This document shows, in pieces, positions 29,845 through 37,747 of a stretch of 64,000 nt of DNA. The position numbers and the translations under genes are program-made. Positions within the stretch are counted from its first letter, which is position 1. The number at the start of each line of letters is the position of its first letter. This stretch comes from Acidobacteriota bacterium. GTDB lineage: Bacteria; Acidobacteriota; Terriglobia; Bryobacterales; Bryobacteraceae. The DNA lies in the NCBI GenBank assembly GCA_014584705.1, contig JACTMJ010000006.1, forward strand, positions 1 to 64,000. Direction: 5' to 3'. A model generated the notes under the pieces. The model made no database searches. It was not told the origin of the DNA and saw only the letters and a list, made by a program, of their open reading frames with translations.

Positions 29845-30334
29845 GGAACTCAAATTGGTCGGCAACCAGTGTAAACGAATTGGAAACTCTTTAGGTGCAT
29901 CCGAGGCACGGGGAGCATCTGAAGCACTGGGCTGGCGCGCCACTCGCGGCGCTCAACGAACGCGAAGCGGACCCAATAACTCTCGCGCAAAACCGGGGAA
30001 GAAGCGGTCGAAAAAGACGAAATTTGTGGTTGCACCCCCGATTTCCTGAGAATTCCGCGGCAGCGCGGACACTATATTGTGTACGGGAGATCCGCGGGGA
30101 GGCATGGCTCCTCCCTTGGCGATCAAGGCTCCCGGGAAGCGGCGGCTTCCCGGCATCTGAACTCTTCCTCGGCGGTTTCGCGCAATCTGTTTTATGGGCG
30201 CTTCGCGAAGAAGGCTCCGTTGGAAATCCGGTTCGGAGGCGGGAAGAGTGCCTGAAAAAGGGTCTTCCGCCTGAACAAACTTCGGTTACGATGGAGTGGA
30301 TACGCGACTGGCGCGAGGTGGAACAGAGGGAATT
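29845..30334. other. 490-base divergent intergenic region
   Basis: This is the promoter region for the phosphatase (minus) and the secreted-protein genes (plus). A TATATT hexamer at 30073-30078 could be a plus-strand -10 box, but no good -35 is seen; it would give a leader of about 250 bases. Within that leader is the hairpin at 30132-30153. No coding region is credible here. Confidence 0.5.
30132..30153 (+). promoter_or_regulatory. perfect hairpin in the leader of the 30335 gene
   Basis: CCGGGAAGC-GGCG-GCTTCCCGG has 9-bp arms and a 4-base loop, 180 bases before the start codon. It has no T-tract; it may be an attenuator, an mRNA-stability stem or a chance palindrome. Confidence 0.35.
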
Positions 30335-31024
30335 ATGACTGGGACGCAGATTCGGTACTTCAGCGCGCGGAATTTCGGACGAGCGGCACTCGCCGTGCTG
30401 CTGAGCCTGGCGATGCTCGCCTCACCCGGAGCAACCTGGGCGCAGGAGGCAGCCGCCAGCAGCGCACTCACCCTGAACATCGTAATCGTGGAAGGTGAAG
30501 GCGCGGTGAACAACATCCGGCAGCGAGTGGCGCGCGAGCCAATCGTGCGGGTGGAAGACCAGAACCGAAAGCCGGTGGCGGGAGCCACGGTGGTGTTTCT
30601 GCTGCCCAATGACGGCGCCGGTGGAACCTTTCCCGGCAACCAGAATATGGTGACCGTGCAGACCAACCAGAACGGCGAAGCCGTGGCCCGCGGGTTGCGG
30701 CCCAACAACGTCGCCGGGGACTTCGCGATTCGGGTGACGGCCTCCTTCCAGGGCGCTACGGCCACGGCGGTGGTGAACCAGACCAACACGCTCGCCGGCC
30801 TAGCCGCCGCCGGAGCGGGCGCGGGCGGGGGAGCGGCGGCGGCGACCACAGCCGGGATCTCCGCGAAGGTGCTGGCGATCATCGGCATCGCCGCGGCGGC
30901 GGCTGTGGGCGGCGGAGTTTATGCCGCCACGCGGGACAACAAGAGCGGCGGGAGCGGCCCGAACAGCCCGTCGCGAACACCCACGGCTATCGCGATTGGA
31001 GCGCCTACGGTAGGCGCTCCCTAG
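30335..31024 (+). CDS. secreted Ig-like protein with C-terminal membrane helix
   Basis: The product of 229 residues has a long N-terminal signal (SARNFGRAALAVLLSLAMLASPGATWAQ). A beta-sandwich domain of about 100 residues follows, with the look of a bacterial Ig-like (Big_1) or carboxypeptidase-regulatory fold (PIVRVEDQNRKPVAGATVVFLLPNDGAGGTF, NGEAVARGLRPNNVAGDFAIRVTASFQG). A Gly/Ala-rich stretch leads to one membrane helix (KVLAIIGIAAAAAVGGGVYAA) and a short polar tail. ATG 30335 has GGGA just upstream. It starts a plus-strand set of three secreted-protein genes spaced 90 and 138 bases apart. Its function is unknown. Confidence 0.72.
   Translation: MTGTQIRYFSARNFGRAALAVLLSLAMLASPGATWAQEAAASSALTLNIVIVEGEGAVNNIRQRVAREPIVRVEDQNRKPVAGATVVFLLPNDGAGGTFPGNQNMVTVQTNQNGEAVARGLRPNNVAGDFAIRVTASFQGATATAVVNQTNTLAGLAAAGAGAGGGAAAATTAGISAKVLAIIGIAAAAAVGGGVYAATRDNKSGGSGPNSPSRTPTAIAIGAPTVGAP
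30998..31020 (+). terminator. hairpin overlapping the last codons of the 30335 gene
   Basis: GGAGCGCCTA-CGG-TAGGCGCTCC is a perfect 10-bp stem that ends 2 bases before the TAG stop. It codes for the last residues GAPTVGAP, so stem and coding are superimposed. It may limit read-through into the next gene. Confidence 0.45.
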
Positions 31025-31114
31025 CGGGTACACGGCACGCGCGAGAGCCGGAATGCGACGGATTCAGCCTGAAGCCGGCCTTCAGGCGATGAGATTCAAG
31101 TTTGAGGGGTATCG

Positions 31115-32203
31115 ATGAAAACGCAGGCACTTCGTTGGATGGCTTTGGGGCTGGCACTGGCAGTCTCCGCGGGTACACTGGCAGCGCAGCAAGGCCGCGG
31201 TTCCTCCGGCCGTGGCGGATTTGGCACGCTCGGCCAAGGCGCGGCCGGCGGCGATCGCGGCTCCAGCGTCACCGGACCCACCCTCGGATATGTGGTGGAC
31301 GCCTCCACGGGCAACCTGCACATGGTGAGCGGCATCGCGGGCTCGTCCACGATGGGCGCGGCCGTGCATCAGGGCTCGGCGATCCAGTGCTCCGCCATCG
31401 CCCCCTCCGCCGCTTACGCGGTGATCTCCGACGAGAGCGGCAAGGCCTGGTTCTATGGGCAGCCCGGGCCGCGCGGCGCCGCGGGCGCGGAGTTGGCGGA
31501 CCTGAGTGGCGTCACGCAGTTGGCGACCTCTCCCAGCGGAGACGGCTTCGTGGCCTTTGCCGCCGCCAGCGGCCGGATCTCCCTGTACGCCGTTCGCGAC
31601 GGCGTGCCTCAGTTGGAGCGGAGCTTTGCGGTTTCCCTCTCCGCGCCGGTTACCCGGATTGCGCTTGCCGACGGATTGAAAGATCCGGCGCTCCTCACGC
31701 GTGACGCCTCCGGCACCTCCCTCCTGCGGGCAAGTGACAGTGGTGTGCGCAGCGCGGTCGTATTGCCCGGCGCAACCGAGGTCGTCTTCTTTCGCGGTTC
31801 GGAACGGGCGGCCATTCTGGACGCCTCGCAGAACGCCATTTACGAGGCGGATCTCGCGCTCCAGAATCCCGCGCTGGCCCTGGTAGCGTCGAGCGCCCAG
31901 GGAATTGACACGCCGGTCGGCCTGGCGCTCAGCGACGACAATCGAACGATCGCGGTAGCAAGCGCCGTCACGCGCAAAGCGACGCTGATCGACGTGGCCA
32001 CAAGATCTGCTACGCAGTTGGATCTGCCGGAGACGCCCACGGGCGTCCGCCGGATGAACTCCCGCGCGGTCTTCCAATTGACCGATGCCAGCAGCGGACC
32101 GATGTTGCTCCTCGATGTGCAGGGCGATTCCGCCCGCACGGTGTATGTACCCCTCTACCAGGGGGAACGCGGAGCTTCCAGCGGGCACGCGAGCCTGCAA
32201 TAG
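31115..32203 (+). CDS. secreted protein, probable beta-propeller
   Basis: The product of 362 residues has a signal peptide (MKTQALRWMALGLALAVSAGTLAAQ) and a ribosome site GAGGGG 5 bases before ATG. A Gly/Arg-rich linker is followed by about seven repeats of roughly 40-45 residues with alternating hydrophobic strands and small turns (for example LGYVVDASTGNLHMVSG, AYAVISDESGKAWFYG, LALSDDNRTIAVASAVTRKATLIDVATR). This pattern fits a beta-propeller like those in surface or periplasmic proteins. No enzyme motif is seen. It is the middle gene of the three-gene secreted set. Confidence 0.6.
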   Translation: MKTQALRWMALGLALAVSAGTLAAQQGRGSSGRGGFGTLGQGAAGGDRGSSVTGPTLGYVVDASTGNLHMVSGIAGSSTMGAAVHQGSAIQCSAIAPSAAYAVISDESGKAWFYGQPGPRGAAGAELADLSGVTQLATSPSGDGFVAFAAASGRISLYAVRDGVPQLERSFAVSLSAPVTRIALADGLKDPALLTRDASGTSLLRASDSGVRSAVVLPGATEVVFFRGSERAAILDASQNAIYEADLALQNPALALVASSAQGIDTPVGLALSDDNRTIAVASAVTRKATLIDVATRSATQLDLPETPTGVRRMNSRAVFQLTDASSGPMLLLDVQGDSARTVYVPLYQGERGASSGHASLQ

Positions 32204-32341
32204 CATCGGCGATTTCCGCCTGTCCCTTGGATCCGTTCGCCTCTGCCACCGTGGCCGCGGATCACGACGAACCTGCCGATTGACGCGCAGGGTTCGATAG
32301 GATGCGCCGATGTCTTCCGAATTGATGCATAGGGGCTTGGT

Positions 32342-35044
32342 ATGAAATTGCGAATTGGAACTCGATGGGTGCTCGGAGTGCTGTGCCTCCTGGGCTTGGC
32401 CGGATATGCGAGTGGACAGCGAGTGTCGGGTTACAGCCCGGCGCAGACCACGGTCAGCTACCCTTCCGCTACTTCCGATCTCCCGGTCGTGATTTCGCTC
32501 GAAGGAACGACGGTGCCGCCCGCTCTCCCGAGCTACTCGATGCGAGCCTACTGGGATACGCAGGTCGCCGCGAACCGGATCCCGGTCACCGGTACGCCGG
32601 GCGCTACCACCGCCACGGTCACCGTCAGTCCGTCTTTTCGAACCGCCGGATTGCACAAGGTCATATTCTGTGTGGTCATCAATCTCGGCCCGGGTCCTGT
32701 CGAATCGTGTACCGACCCCGCCACGAGTGCGACATTCACAATTAACCCGGACCCCGTCATCACCACGGCCAGTCCCCTTCCTCCCGCCTCCGTCAGCACG
32801 CCCTACTCCTTGCAACTGAACGCCACCGGCGGCACGGGATCACGCACATGGTCCGTCGCGGCGGGCAGTTCCCTGCCCCCTGGGCTTGCGCTGAATCCCA
32901 CTTCCGGGGCCATCACCGGCACTCCCACACAGGCCGGGATCTTTAATTTCACGGCGGTGGTGACGGATAGTCTGGGAGTACAGGGCACGCGGCTGCTGGC
33001 GATTTCCGTTAGCTCCGCGCTGACAATTGTTACGCCCGCCACGCTGCCAACGGCACAGGTTGGAGTGGCCTATTCCACCACGATTGCCGCCGCGGGGGGC
33101 GCTCCGCCGTACAGTTTCAGCACTAATAGCAGCGTGCTTCCGCCCGGCATGGTTCTGAACGCGGTCACCGGCGTATTGAGCGGAACTCCGAGCGTCGTGG
33201 GCAATTACAGCTTCCTCGTCACGGTCATCGACAGCCAGGAGAATTCGGCGGAAAGAACCTTCTTCATCAACGTCTCCGAGACGGTATCCGCGCCCACCAT
33301 CATCACCGCGAGTCCGCTGCCGGAGGCCACGCTGGGTACGTTCTACACGCAGTCCCTGGTGGTTAGCGGCGGCAAGTCTCCGTACTCCTTTTCCATTCTC
33401 TCGGGCGTGCTGCCCCCCGGATTGATGCTCGATACCAGCAGCGGCGTTATCAGCGGCACTCCCTCGCAGAGCGGTAACTTCACCTTCGTCGTTGGTGTAA
33501 TCGATTCGCTGGAGGGCAGTTCGAACAAATCATTCGTCCTGCGTGTTTCCCAGGCGATCTCGATCACGACCTCGGAACTCCCGGTGGGCACGGTAGGAGA
33601 GCCGTACCCCGGCACGGAAATCGTCGTAAGCGGCGGCGCGGCTCCGTACCTGTTCACTTCGTTGGGAAACTTCCCTCCGGGCTTGTCCCTGAACTCGGAG
33701 ACCGGCGTGATCGGTGGCACCCCGACGCAATCGGGCGTGTTTGCGTTCAGCGTGCTGGTGTTCGATTCCAATGAGCGCTCCGCCCGCCGGGACTTCACGA
33801 TCTCGATTGGCGCGGGTTTGCGTTTCCGCACCACCAGCCCGCTGCCTTCCGGCCAGGTGGGCGAATCTTACGATCGAACATTGGAAGTGGAAGGCGGCAG
33901 AGCGCCCTACCAGTTCCAACTGATTTCCGGGAGCCTTCCGGCTGGTATCACGCTCAGCGCCACCGGCCGCCTGCAAGGCACGCCCAATGCTCCATTCGAC
34001 GGCAGCTTCACCGTCCGGGCGACCGATTCCGGCCAGCCGATGCTCTCGGTTGAACGGCAATTCCGTCTGCAAATCGCAGTCGCGCTGATTATCTCCACGC
34101 AGAGCCTGCCACCGGCGATTGTCGGCCAAACCTACAGCCAGATCATCGCGGTGAGCGGCGGGACCACGCCGTACACGTTCGAAGTTAGCAACGGCACTTT
34201 GCCACCAGGCATTCTGCTGGCTCGAACGAACGGCACACTCAGCGGGACGCCCACCGCCCTGGGCACCTTCCCCTTTACCGTTCGCGTCGCCGATACGGAA
34301 GGGCGCAGCGGTACGCAGGCGCTTACGCTCGAGGTGCGGCCTGCCCCGGTCACGGGCGCGACCGTCACGTTGCAAACCGGGACGCCTTCCCCGAATACCC
34401 AGCAGCAGGTGGATGTGAACCTGGGAACGCCGCGAAGCGATACCGTTTCCGGCGCTCTCGTCCTCGAGTTCGCTCCGTCGGTGACGCCGCCCGTCGATGA
34501 CCCGGCGGCCCAATTCGTGAGCGGCGGAAGGCGGGTGAGTTTCCAGATCCCCGCAGGCCAGACCTCCGCCCGCTTTGGCGAAACCGAGCAGGCCCTGTTC
34601 CAGACCGGAACCGTGGCGGGCACAATCACCATTCGCGCGCAACTGCTGGTGTCTGGTGCGGACGCCACTCCCACGCCTCCCCCCACTTCCACCGTGGTGT
34701 TGCCTCCGCTTGCCCCCACGCTCACGAACCTGAGCGCCACGCGCACCAGTTCGGGCCTGAATGTGGTGGTGCGAGGCTATTCGACGCCCAGGAACATGAC
34801 TTCCGCCACGGTGAATTTCACCGCCCGCGCGGGAAGCAACATCACCAGCGGACTCTCCTTCACCGTGAACCTCACGCCGGCCTTTACGACCTGGTACACG
34901 TCGAATTCATCCAATGCGTTCGGCAGCCTGTTCCAGCTCACCTTGCCCGTGACGATTTCCGGAGATCCAACGGAGATTACCGGCCTGTCGATTGCGCTCA
35001 GCAACTCCGTGGGCGCCAGCAACAGCCTCAGCGCGACCTTCTAG
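32342..35044 (+). CDS. giant secreted protein with six putative-Ig (He_PIG) repeats
   Basis: The product of 900 residues has a signal peptide (MKLRIGTRWVLGVLCLLGLAGYASGQ). After an N-terminal beta domain come six repeats of about 85-90 residues of the He_PIG type, each opening with a line such as SPLPPASVSTPYSLQLNATGG or LPVGTVGEPYPGTEIVVSGG and holding LPPGLxL...GxIxGTPTxxG. The last about 225 residues (DNA about 34360-35041) are a distinct module shared with the protein at 43401, ending NSLSATF. Role: extracellular adhesin or matrix protein (inference). The start has AGGGG upstream. A GC-rich hairpin follows at 35130. Confidence 0.85.
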   Translation: MKLRIGTRWVLGVLCLLGLAGYASGQRVSGYSPAQTTVSYPSATSDLPVVISLEGTTVPPALPSYSMRAYWDTQVAANRIPVTGTPGATTATVTVSPSFRTAGLHKVIFCVVINLGPGPVESCTDPATSATFTINPDPVITTASPLPPASVSTPYSLQLNATGGTGSRTWSVAAGSSLPPGLALNPTSGAITGTPTQAGIFNFTAVVTDSLGVQGTRLLAISVSSALTIVTPATLPTAQVGVAYSTTIAAAGGAPPYSFSTNSSVLPPGMVLNAVTGVLSGTPSVVGNYSFLVTVIDSQENSAERTFFINVSETVSAPTIITASPLPEATLGTFYTQSLVVSGGKSPYSFSILSGVLPPGLMLDTSSGVISGTPSQSGNFTFVVGVIDSLEGSSNKSFVLRVSQAISITTSELPVGTVGEPYPGTEIVVSGGAAPYLFTSLGNFPPGLSLNSETGVIGGTPTQSGVFAFSVLVFDSNERSARRDFTISIGAGLRFRTTSPLPSGQVGESYDRTLEVEGGRAPYQFQLISGSLPAGITLSATGRLQGTPNAPFDGSFTVRATDSGQPMLSVERQFRLQIAVALIISTQSLPPAIVGQTYSQIIAVSGGTTPYTFEVSNGTLPPGILLARTNGTLSGTPTALGTFPFTVRVADTEGRSGTQALTLEVRPAPVTGATVTLQTGTPSPNTQQQVDVNLGTPRSDTVSGALVLEFAPSVTPPVDDPAAQFVSGGRRVSFQIPAGQTSARFGETEQALFQTGTVAGTITIRAQLLVSGADATPTPPPTSTVVLPPLAPTLTNLSATRTSSGLNVVVRGYSTPRNMTSATVNFTARAGSNITSGLSFTVNLTPAFTTWYTSNSSNAFGSLFQLTLPVTISGDPTEITGLSIALSNSVGASNSLSATF

Positions 35045-35129
35045 CCGGTTGCTCCTTTCTGGCCGATCGCGACAGTGCACGGCGCCGGCGGACAAAGACG
35101 AAGACAAAGAGCGTGGGTTCCGGACGCCC

Positions 35130-35154
35130 GGCGCTCCCGTAACCTGGGAGCGCC
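35130..35154 (+). terminator. GC-rich hairpin after the Ig-repeat gene
   Basis: GGCGCTCCC-GTAACCT-GGGAGCGCC is a perfect 9-bp stem 85 bases after the stop at 35044, with no T-tract. It shares the core GGCGCTCC/GGAGCGCC with the hairpin at 30998-31020. Confidence 0.4.
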
Positions 35155-35247
35155 TCCGGTACGGCCACGGCGCTGGGAACGCGGGCCGAGCGGGAAAGCA
35201 GCGTATTTAGGCGCGTTCGGCCCAAACCATTTTCGTCAGGTTCTGTT

Positions 35248-35267
35248 TTATCCACAACTTTCCCACA
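35248..35267 (+). other. perfect DnaA box plus a second near-box in tandem
   Basis: TTATCCACA (35248-35256) is identical to the bacterial DnaA-box consensus. TTTCCCACA (35259-35267) is a 7-of-9 match in the same direction, 11 bases from start to start, about one helical turn. AT-rich DNA follows. No dnaA or replication gene is in the window, so chromosomal oriC is unlikely; a DnaA-titration site or relic replication origin is possible. Confidence 0.5.
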
Positions 35268-35270
35268 GTC

Positions 35271-35287
35271 ATCAGATTGTATCTGAT
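35271..35287 (+). repeat. short inverted repeat next to the DnaA boxes
   Basis: ATCAGAT-TGT-ATCTGAT is a perfect 7-bp inverted repeat with 3-base centre, 3 bases after the second DnaA-like box. It could be a protein-binding site; a hairpin role is less likely because it is AT-rich. Confidence 0.45.
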
Positions 35288-35324
35288 TGATAACAAGGGA
35301 GAAAATACCTGTGCAAATCGCGGC

Positions 35325-35340
35325 GGAAATACGTATTTCC
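35325..35340 (+). repeat. 16-bp perfect palindrome
   Basis: GGAAATACGTATTTCC is fully self-complementary. It looks like an operator for a dimeric DNA-binding protein. Its position, about 70 bases from the DnaA boxes, suggests the two belong to one regulatory or replication element. Confidence 0.5.
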
Positions 35341-35572
35341 ACGAGCGAAATCGGGAGGCCTCTGGGAGAATGGAAAGACAAAGCTGGACGCGACTTCGAG
35401 AACCGTCTCGGGGGGAGAGGTCTTGATCTCGCGTCCTTTTTCCTTCCGACGCCCGCGCCCTGCCCCGCACGTGAATTTCCAGACGCAGCGCGTACCCATT
35501 CGATCCACCGCATTCCGAAGCTGCCGAGGGACCCGGCAGCCGGGTGACGAAGTTCCCGCAATTGCGAGCCAA

Positions 35573-36409
35573 TCAGGCGGCAACCGAACCGGAGACGCGC
35601 GGCGCGGCGGTGAGTGGCTCCCGGGACTGGGGCACGTTGGAAGCGCGACCGGCCTCCGATGCGCTTTCGACGGTAGCCGCGATGTCCACGTTGTCCATGG
35701 TGTCCACAGGAATTGCGGCTTCGGTGACGGGTGCGGAGGGGCGCATGCTTTGCAGGACGGAGCGAAACGCGGAATCCATCGCTTCGATCTCCGAGGAGAT
35801 CTGGCGCAAGGCGAGGTCTTCGAGATTGTCCACGGTGTCCATGGCGTCTACCGTGTCTGTGGGAGCTAAGGGGTGCACGGGGTAGACGGTGTCCATGGTG
35901 CCCACCGTGTCCATGGTGTCCACCGTATCCATGACGTCGCTGGGGTCCATGAAGTTTGCGACGTCCACGGTGTCCACGGTGTCCACGGTGTCCACAGTGT
36001 CTTCGGGGACGGGAATGGACGCGGGGAGCCAGTGGTCGCCTTTGCGGTTGAGGATGGCGAGGGCGGCGCGGAGGCGGAGGCTGGCGGGGAGTTGTTCGTC
36101 GCGCAAGACGGCGTCGACCAGTATGCGGGCGTAGGATTCGGCATCGTGGAATTCTTCGGCGACCTGGGCGCGGTAGCCGTTGCGGGCGCGAGCAGCCTCG
36201 GCGCGGAACTCGGGATGACGATTGCAGGCCTTGTAGAATGCGGCGGAAGAATAGCCCACGTGGCGCATGGCGGCGGCGACGGAGGCGCCTTCAGCGAGGA
36301 GACCGAGGACGGTTTCCCACCAGGTTGCGGGGTTCGATGTGGGATCAAGTTCCGGGTTCTCCGGCGGGGTGGGGATCTCGGGCTCGGGAAATGCGGTTGC
36401 GGCGGACAT
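35573..36409 (-). CDS. HTH (terminase-small-subunit-like) protein with Thr-Val-Asp tripeptide repeats
   Basis: The product of 278 residues starts at ATG 36409 with AAGGAG 8 bases upstream; the frame is open to 36997 but that part is Arg/Pro/Ser-rich and has no ribosome site. Residues about 30-135 (WWETVLGLLAEGASVAAAMRHVGYSSAAFYKACNRHPEF, then a long helix) look like a helix-turn-helix of the kind in phage terminase small subunits or transposon regulators. From about 145 the chain is built on repeats of Thr-Val/Met-Asp, with about 12-15 copies in three blocks, then a helical segment (NLEDLALRQISSEIEAMDSAFRSVLQSM). The tail is very acidic. Function unknown. Confidence 0.65.
   Translation of the reverse strand: MSAATAFPEPEIPTPPENPELDPTSNPATWWETVLGLLAEGASVAAAMRHVGYSSAAFYKACNRHPEFRAEAARARNGYRAQVAEEFHDAESYARILVDAVLRDEQLPASLRLRAALAILNRKGDHWLPASIPVPEDTVDTVDTVDTVDVANFMDPSDVMDTVDTMDTVGTMDTVYPVHPLAPTDTVDAMDTVDNLEDLALRQISSEIEAMDSAFRSVLQSMRPSAPVTEAAIPVDTMDNVDIAATVESASEAGRASNVPQSREPLTAAPRVSGSVAA
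35690..36010 (-). repeat. 9-base tandem repeats coding (Thr-Val/Met-Asp)n
   Basis: Plus-strand GTGTCCACG/GTGTCCATG units recur in register: a short block near 35690-35712, another near 35829-35858, and the longest from about 35883 to 36004. Four near-identical tandem copies lie at about 35964-36000. They read ACC-GTG-GAC and ACC-ATG-GAC on the coding strand. Such arrays usually change length by slippage. Confidence 0.8.
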
Positions 36410-37009
36410 GGTGAATGCTCCTTTTGTTGGGGATCGGTTCGGGCAGGCCGATTCGGCCTTCCCATGAGGAGCATAGCGACGGCGAAGGGCGGAGTCTGAA
36501 ATCGCGGACGCGAAGCAACTGATTCGAAGAGGGATATAAATTCGGAAGTGCGGAACCGGGCGAGGCTGGGCGGGGCGGAACGCACCAATTTTCGGGCTGC
36601 GGTAACGAGAGTGGCGCGTTGGCGTCGAGCCGGCGCTCAGCGTATTCCTGGAAGCGGCAGGGGATGGCGAGGAACCGATGGCAACCGGTTCGGGGGACGG
36701 CGGCGGGCGGTGATCTGCGTTTGCGCAAGACGTTGTTCCATGTTCATGCCATCCCCGTGAGTGCCCTCGTTTCGGTTTGATTGTATTCCGGACGATGGCA
36801 CACCCGGCTGGCTCATGCCGTCCCTCGAGCTTGCGGAAACGGACGGATCGGATTCCGGGAAAACGGGACGGCCGGGCTTGCGGGAGCAGTGCCAGTCGGG
36901 TCGGGACGCGCGAGCCCGCCATCCGGTGGCGGGTGGCTACCGGAGCGCGCGTTGAATGCGTCGTGACCGGCGAGTGTCGTTCGCCGGAGGCTGGCATCTC
37001 CCGTATAGG
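36410..37009. other. 600-base region without a credible gene
   Basis: It lies upstream of the repeat-protein gene and downstream of the barrel-protein gene. The frame extending the repeat protein upstream is open here but has no start signal or codon bias. A possible minus-strand -10-like TTATAT lies at 36533-36538. Nothing else recognisable was seen. Confidence 0.5.
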
Positions 37010-37747
37010 CTAATAGAGCATGGAAACGCCTAGCCCGAAGAAGAAGCCGTGCGATTTCGGGGTCGCGCTCTCCCGAAGCGCACCATCCAGCACGAATGCG
37101 TAGCTCAAGCGAGGCGTCACGCGGAAGTGGGCGCCAAGGTCGACGGGCAGGGCCAGAGAGGGATGAAAGTCGACGAATCCGGGCTGGTTCACGCCGAAAT
37201 AGCCTTGGTTATAGCCACTCGTCGCGACGCCCAGACCGGCGGAGAATTCCGCGTTCCAGTTGGCGCCAGGATGAAACTTCGGCAGGGCGAATCCGTGCGA
37301 GGCGTCGAAGGTCGCGTAGCTACCCTTGATGGACCCGACGTCGAAGTAGATTCGGGCCGACGGGCGGAGGGGCGCCTTAAAACTGGCCCCGGCATAGAGT
37401 TCGGTCGTCGATGGCGCGCCCGTATTCGGGAAGGTATAGCGGATCACGCCGCCGGAGAGGGTGGTTTTCTCGAAGGCTTTGTCATAGCCGGCGTCGAAGT
37501 CGAGTTCCGACAGTTTACCCCGGCGATCATTGACGCGAGTCAGATCGTTGCTGGTGAATGCGTTCAGATGAAAGCCGCGGTAGCCCAGCGTGGTGGAGGT
37601 TTGGAGCACGGGTCCGTTGGTGACGACCATGCCCCGCCAGACATACTGGCTGTGGCTGCCGACATCGATGCTCCAGGCCGGTTCCTGCTGCGCTCGCGCG
37701 GCCGCGACGGCGAGCGCCATCGTCAATACAATGAGCAAGCTCTTCAT
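37010..37747 (-). CDS. outer-membrane beta-barrel protein (TorF/putative-porin-like)
   Basis: The product of 245 residues has a signal peptide ([20 protein letters not shown]). The mature part is a run of amphipathic strands opening with [27 protein letters not shown]; the YVWRG motif is typical of the TorF/Gcw_chp-type putative porins. It ends [12 protein letters not shown] with a terminal aromatic residue, as outer-membrane barrels do. The ATG overlaps the stop of the chemoreceptor gene as ATGA, so the two should be made together. The substrate is unknown. Confidence 0.78.
   Translation of the reverse strand: MKSLLIVLTMALAVAAARAQQEPAWSIDVGSHSQYVWRGMVVTNGPVLQTSTTLGYRGFHLNAFTSNDLTRVNDRRGKLSELDFDAGYDKAFEKTTLSGGVIRYTFPNTGAPSTTELYAGASFKAPLRPSARIYFDVGSIKGSYATFDASHGFALPKFHPGANWNAEFSAGLGVATSGYNQGYFGVNQPGFVDFHPSLALPVDLGAHFRVTPRLSYAFVLDGALRESATPKSHGFFFGLGVSMLY

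Larger units (their letters stand above)
35045..35572. other. 528-base intergenic region with DnaA boxes and palindromes
   Basis: No gene is credible here. It lies between two convergent genes and holds a hairpin (35130-35154), a perfect DnaA box with a second near-box, a 7-3-7 inverted repeat and a 16-bp palindrome (separate entries). The part from 35235 to 35345 is clearly AT-richer than its surroundings. Confidence 0.6.

Noticed and set aside
35248..35267. chromosomal oriC
   Set aside because: There is no dnaA, dnaN or other origin-side gene near; only two boxes are seen. It is kept as a DnaA-box cluster rather than called an origin.
35883..36004. possible CRISPR array
   Set aside because: The tandem 9-base units have no spacers and are coding in a fixed frame; repeat length is too short.
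35873..36499. His/Val/Gly-rich 208-residue plus-strand frame over the repeat gene
   Set aside because: It is the reverse reading of the 9-base repeats and has no start signal of its own.
36410..36997. N-terminal extension of the repeat protein to 36997
   Set aside because: It lacks a ribosome site, is Arg/Pro/Ser-rich, and the ATG at 36409 has a strong AAGGAG.
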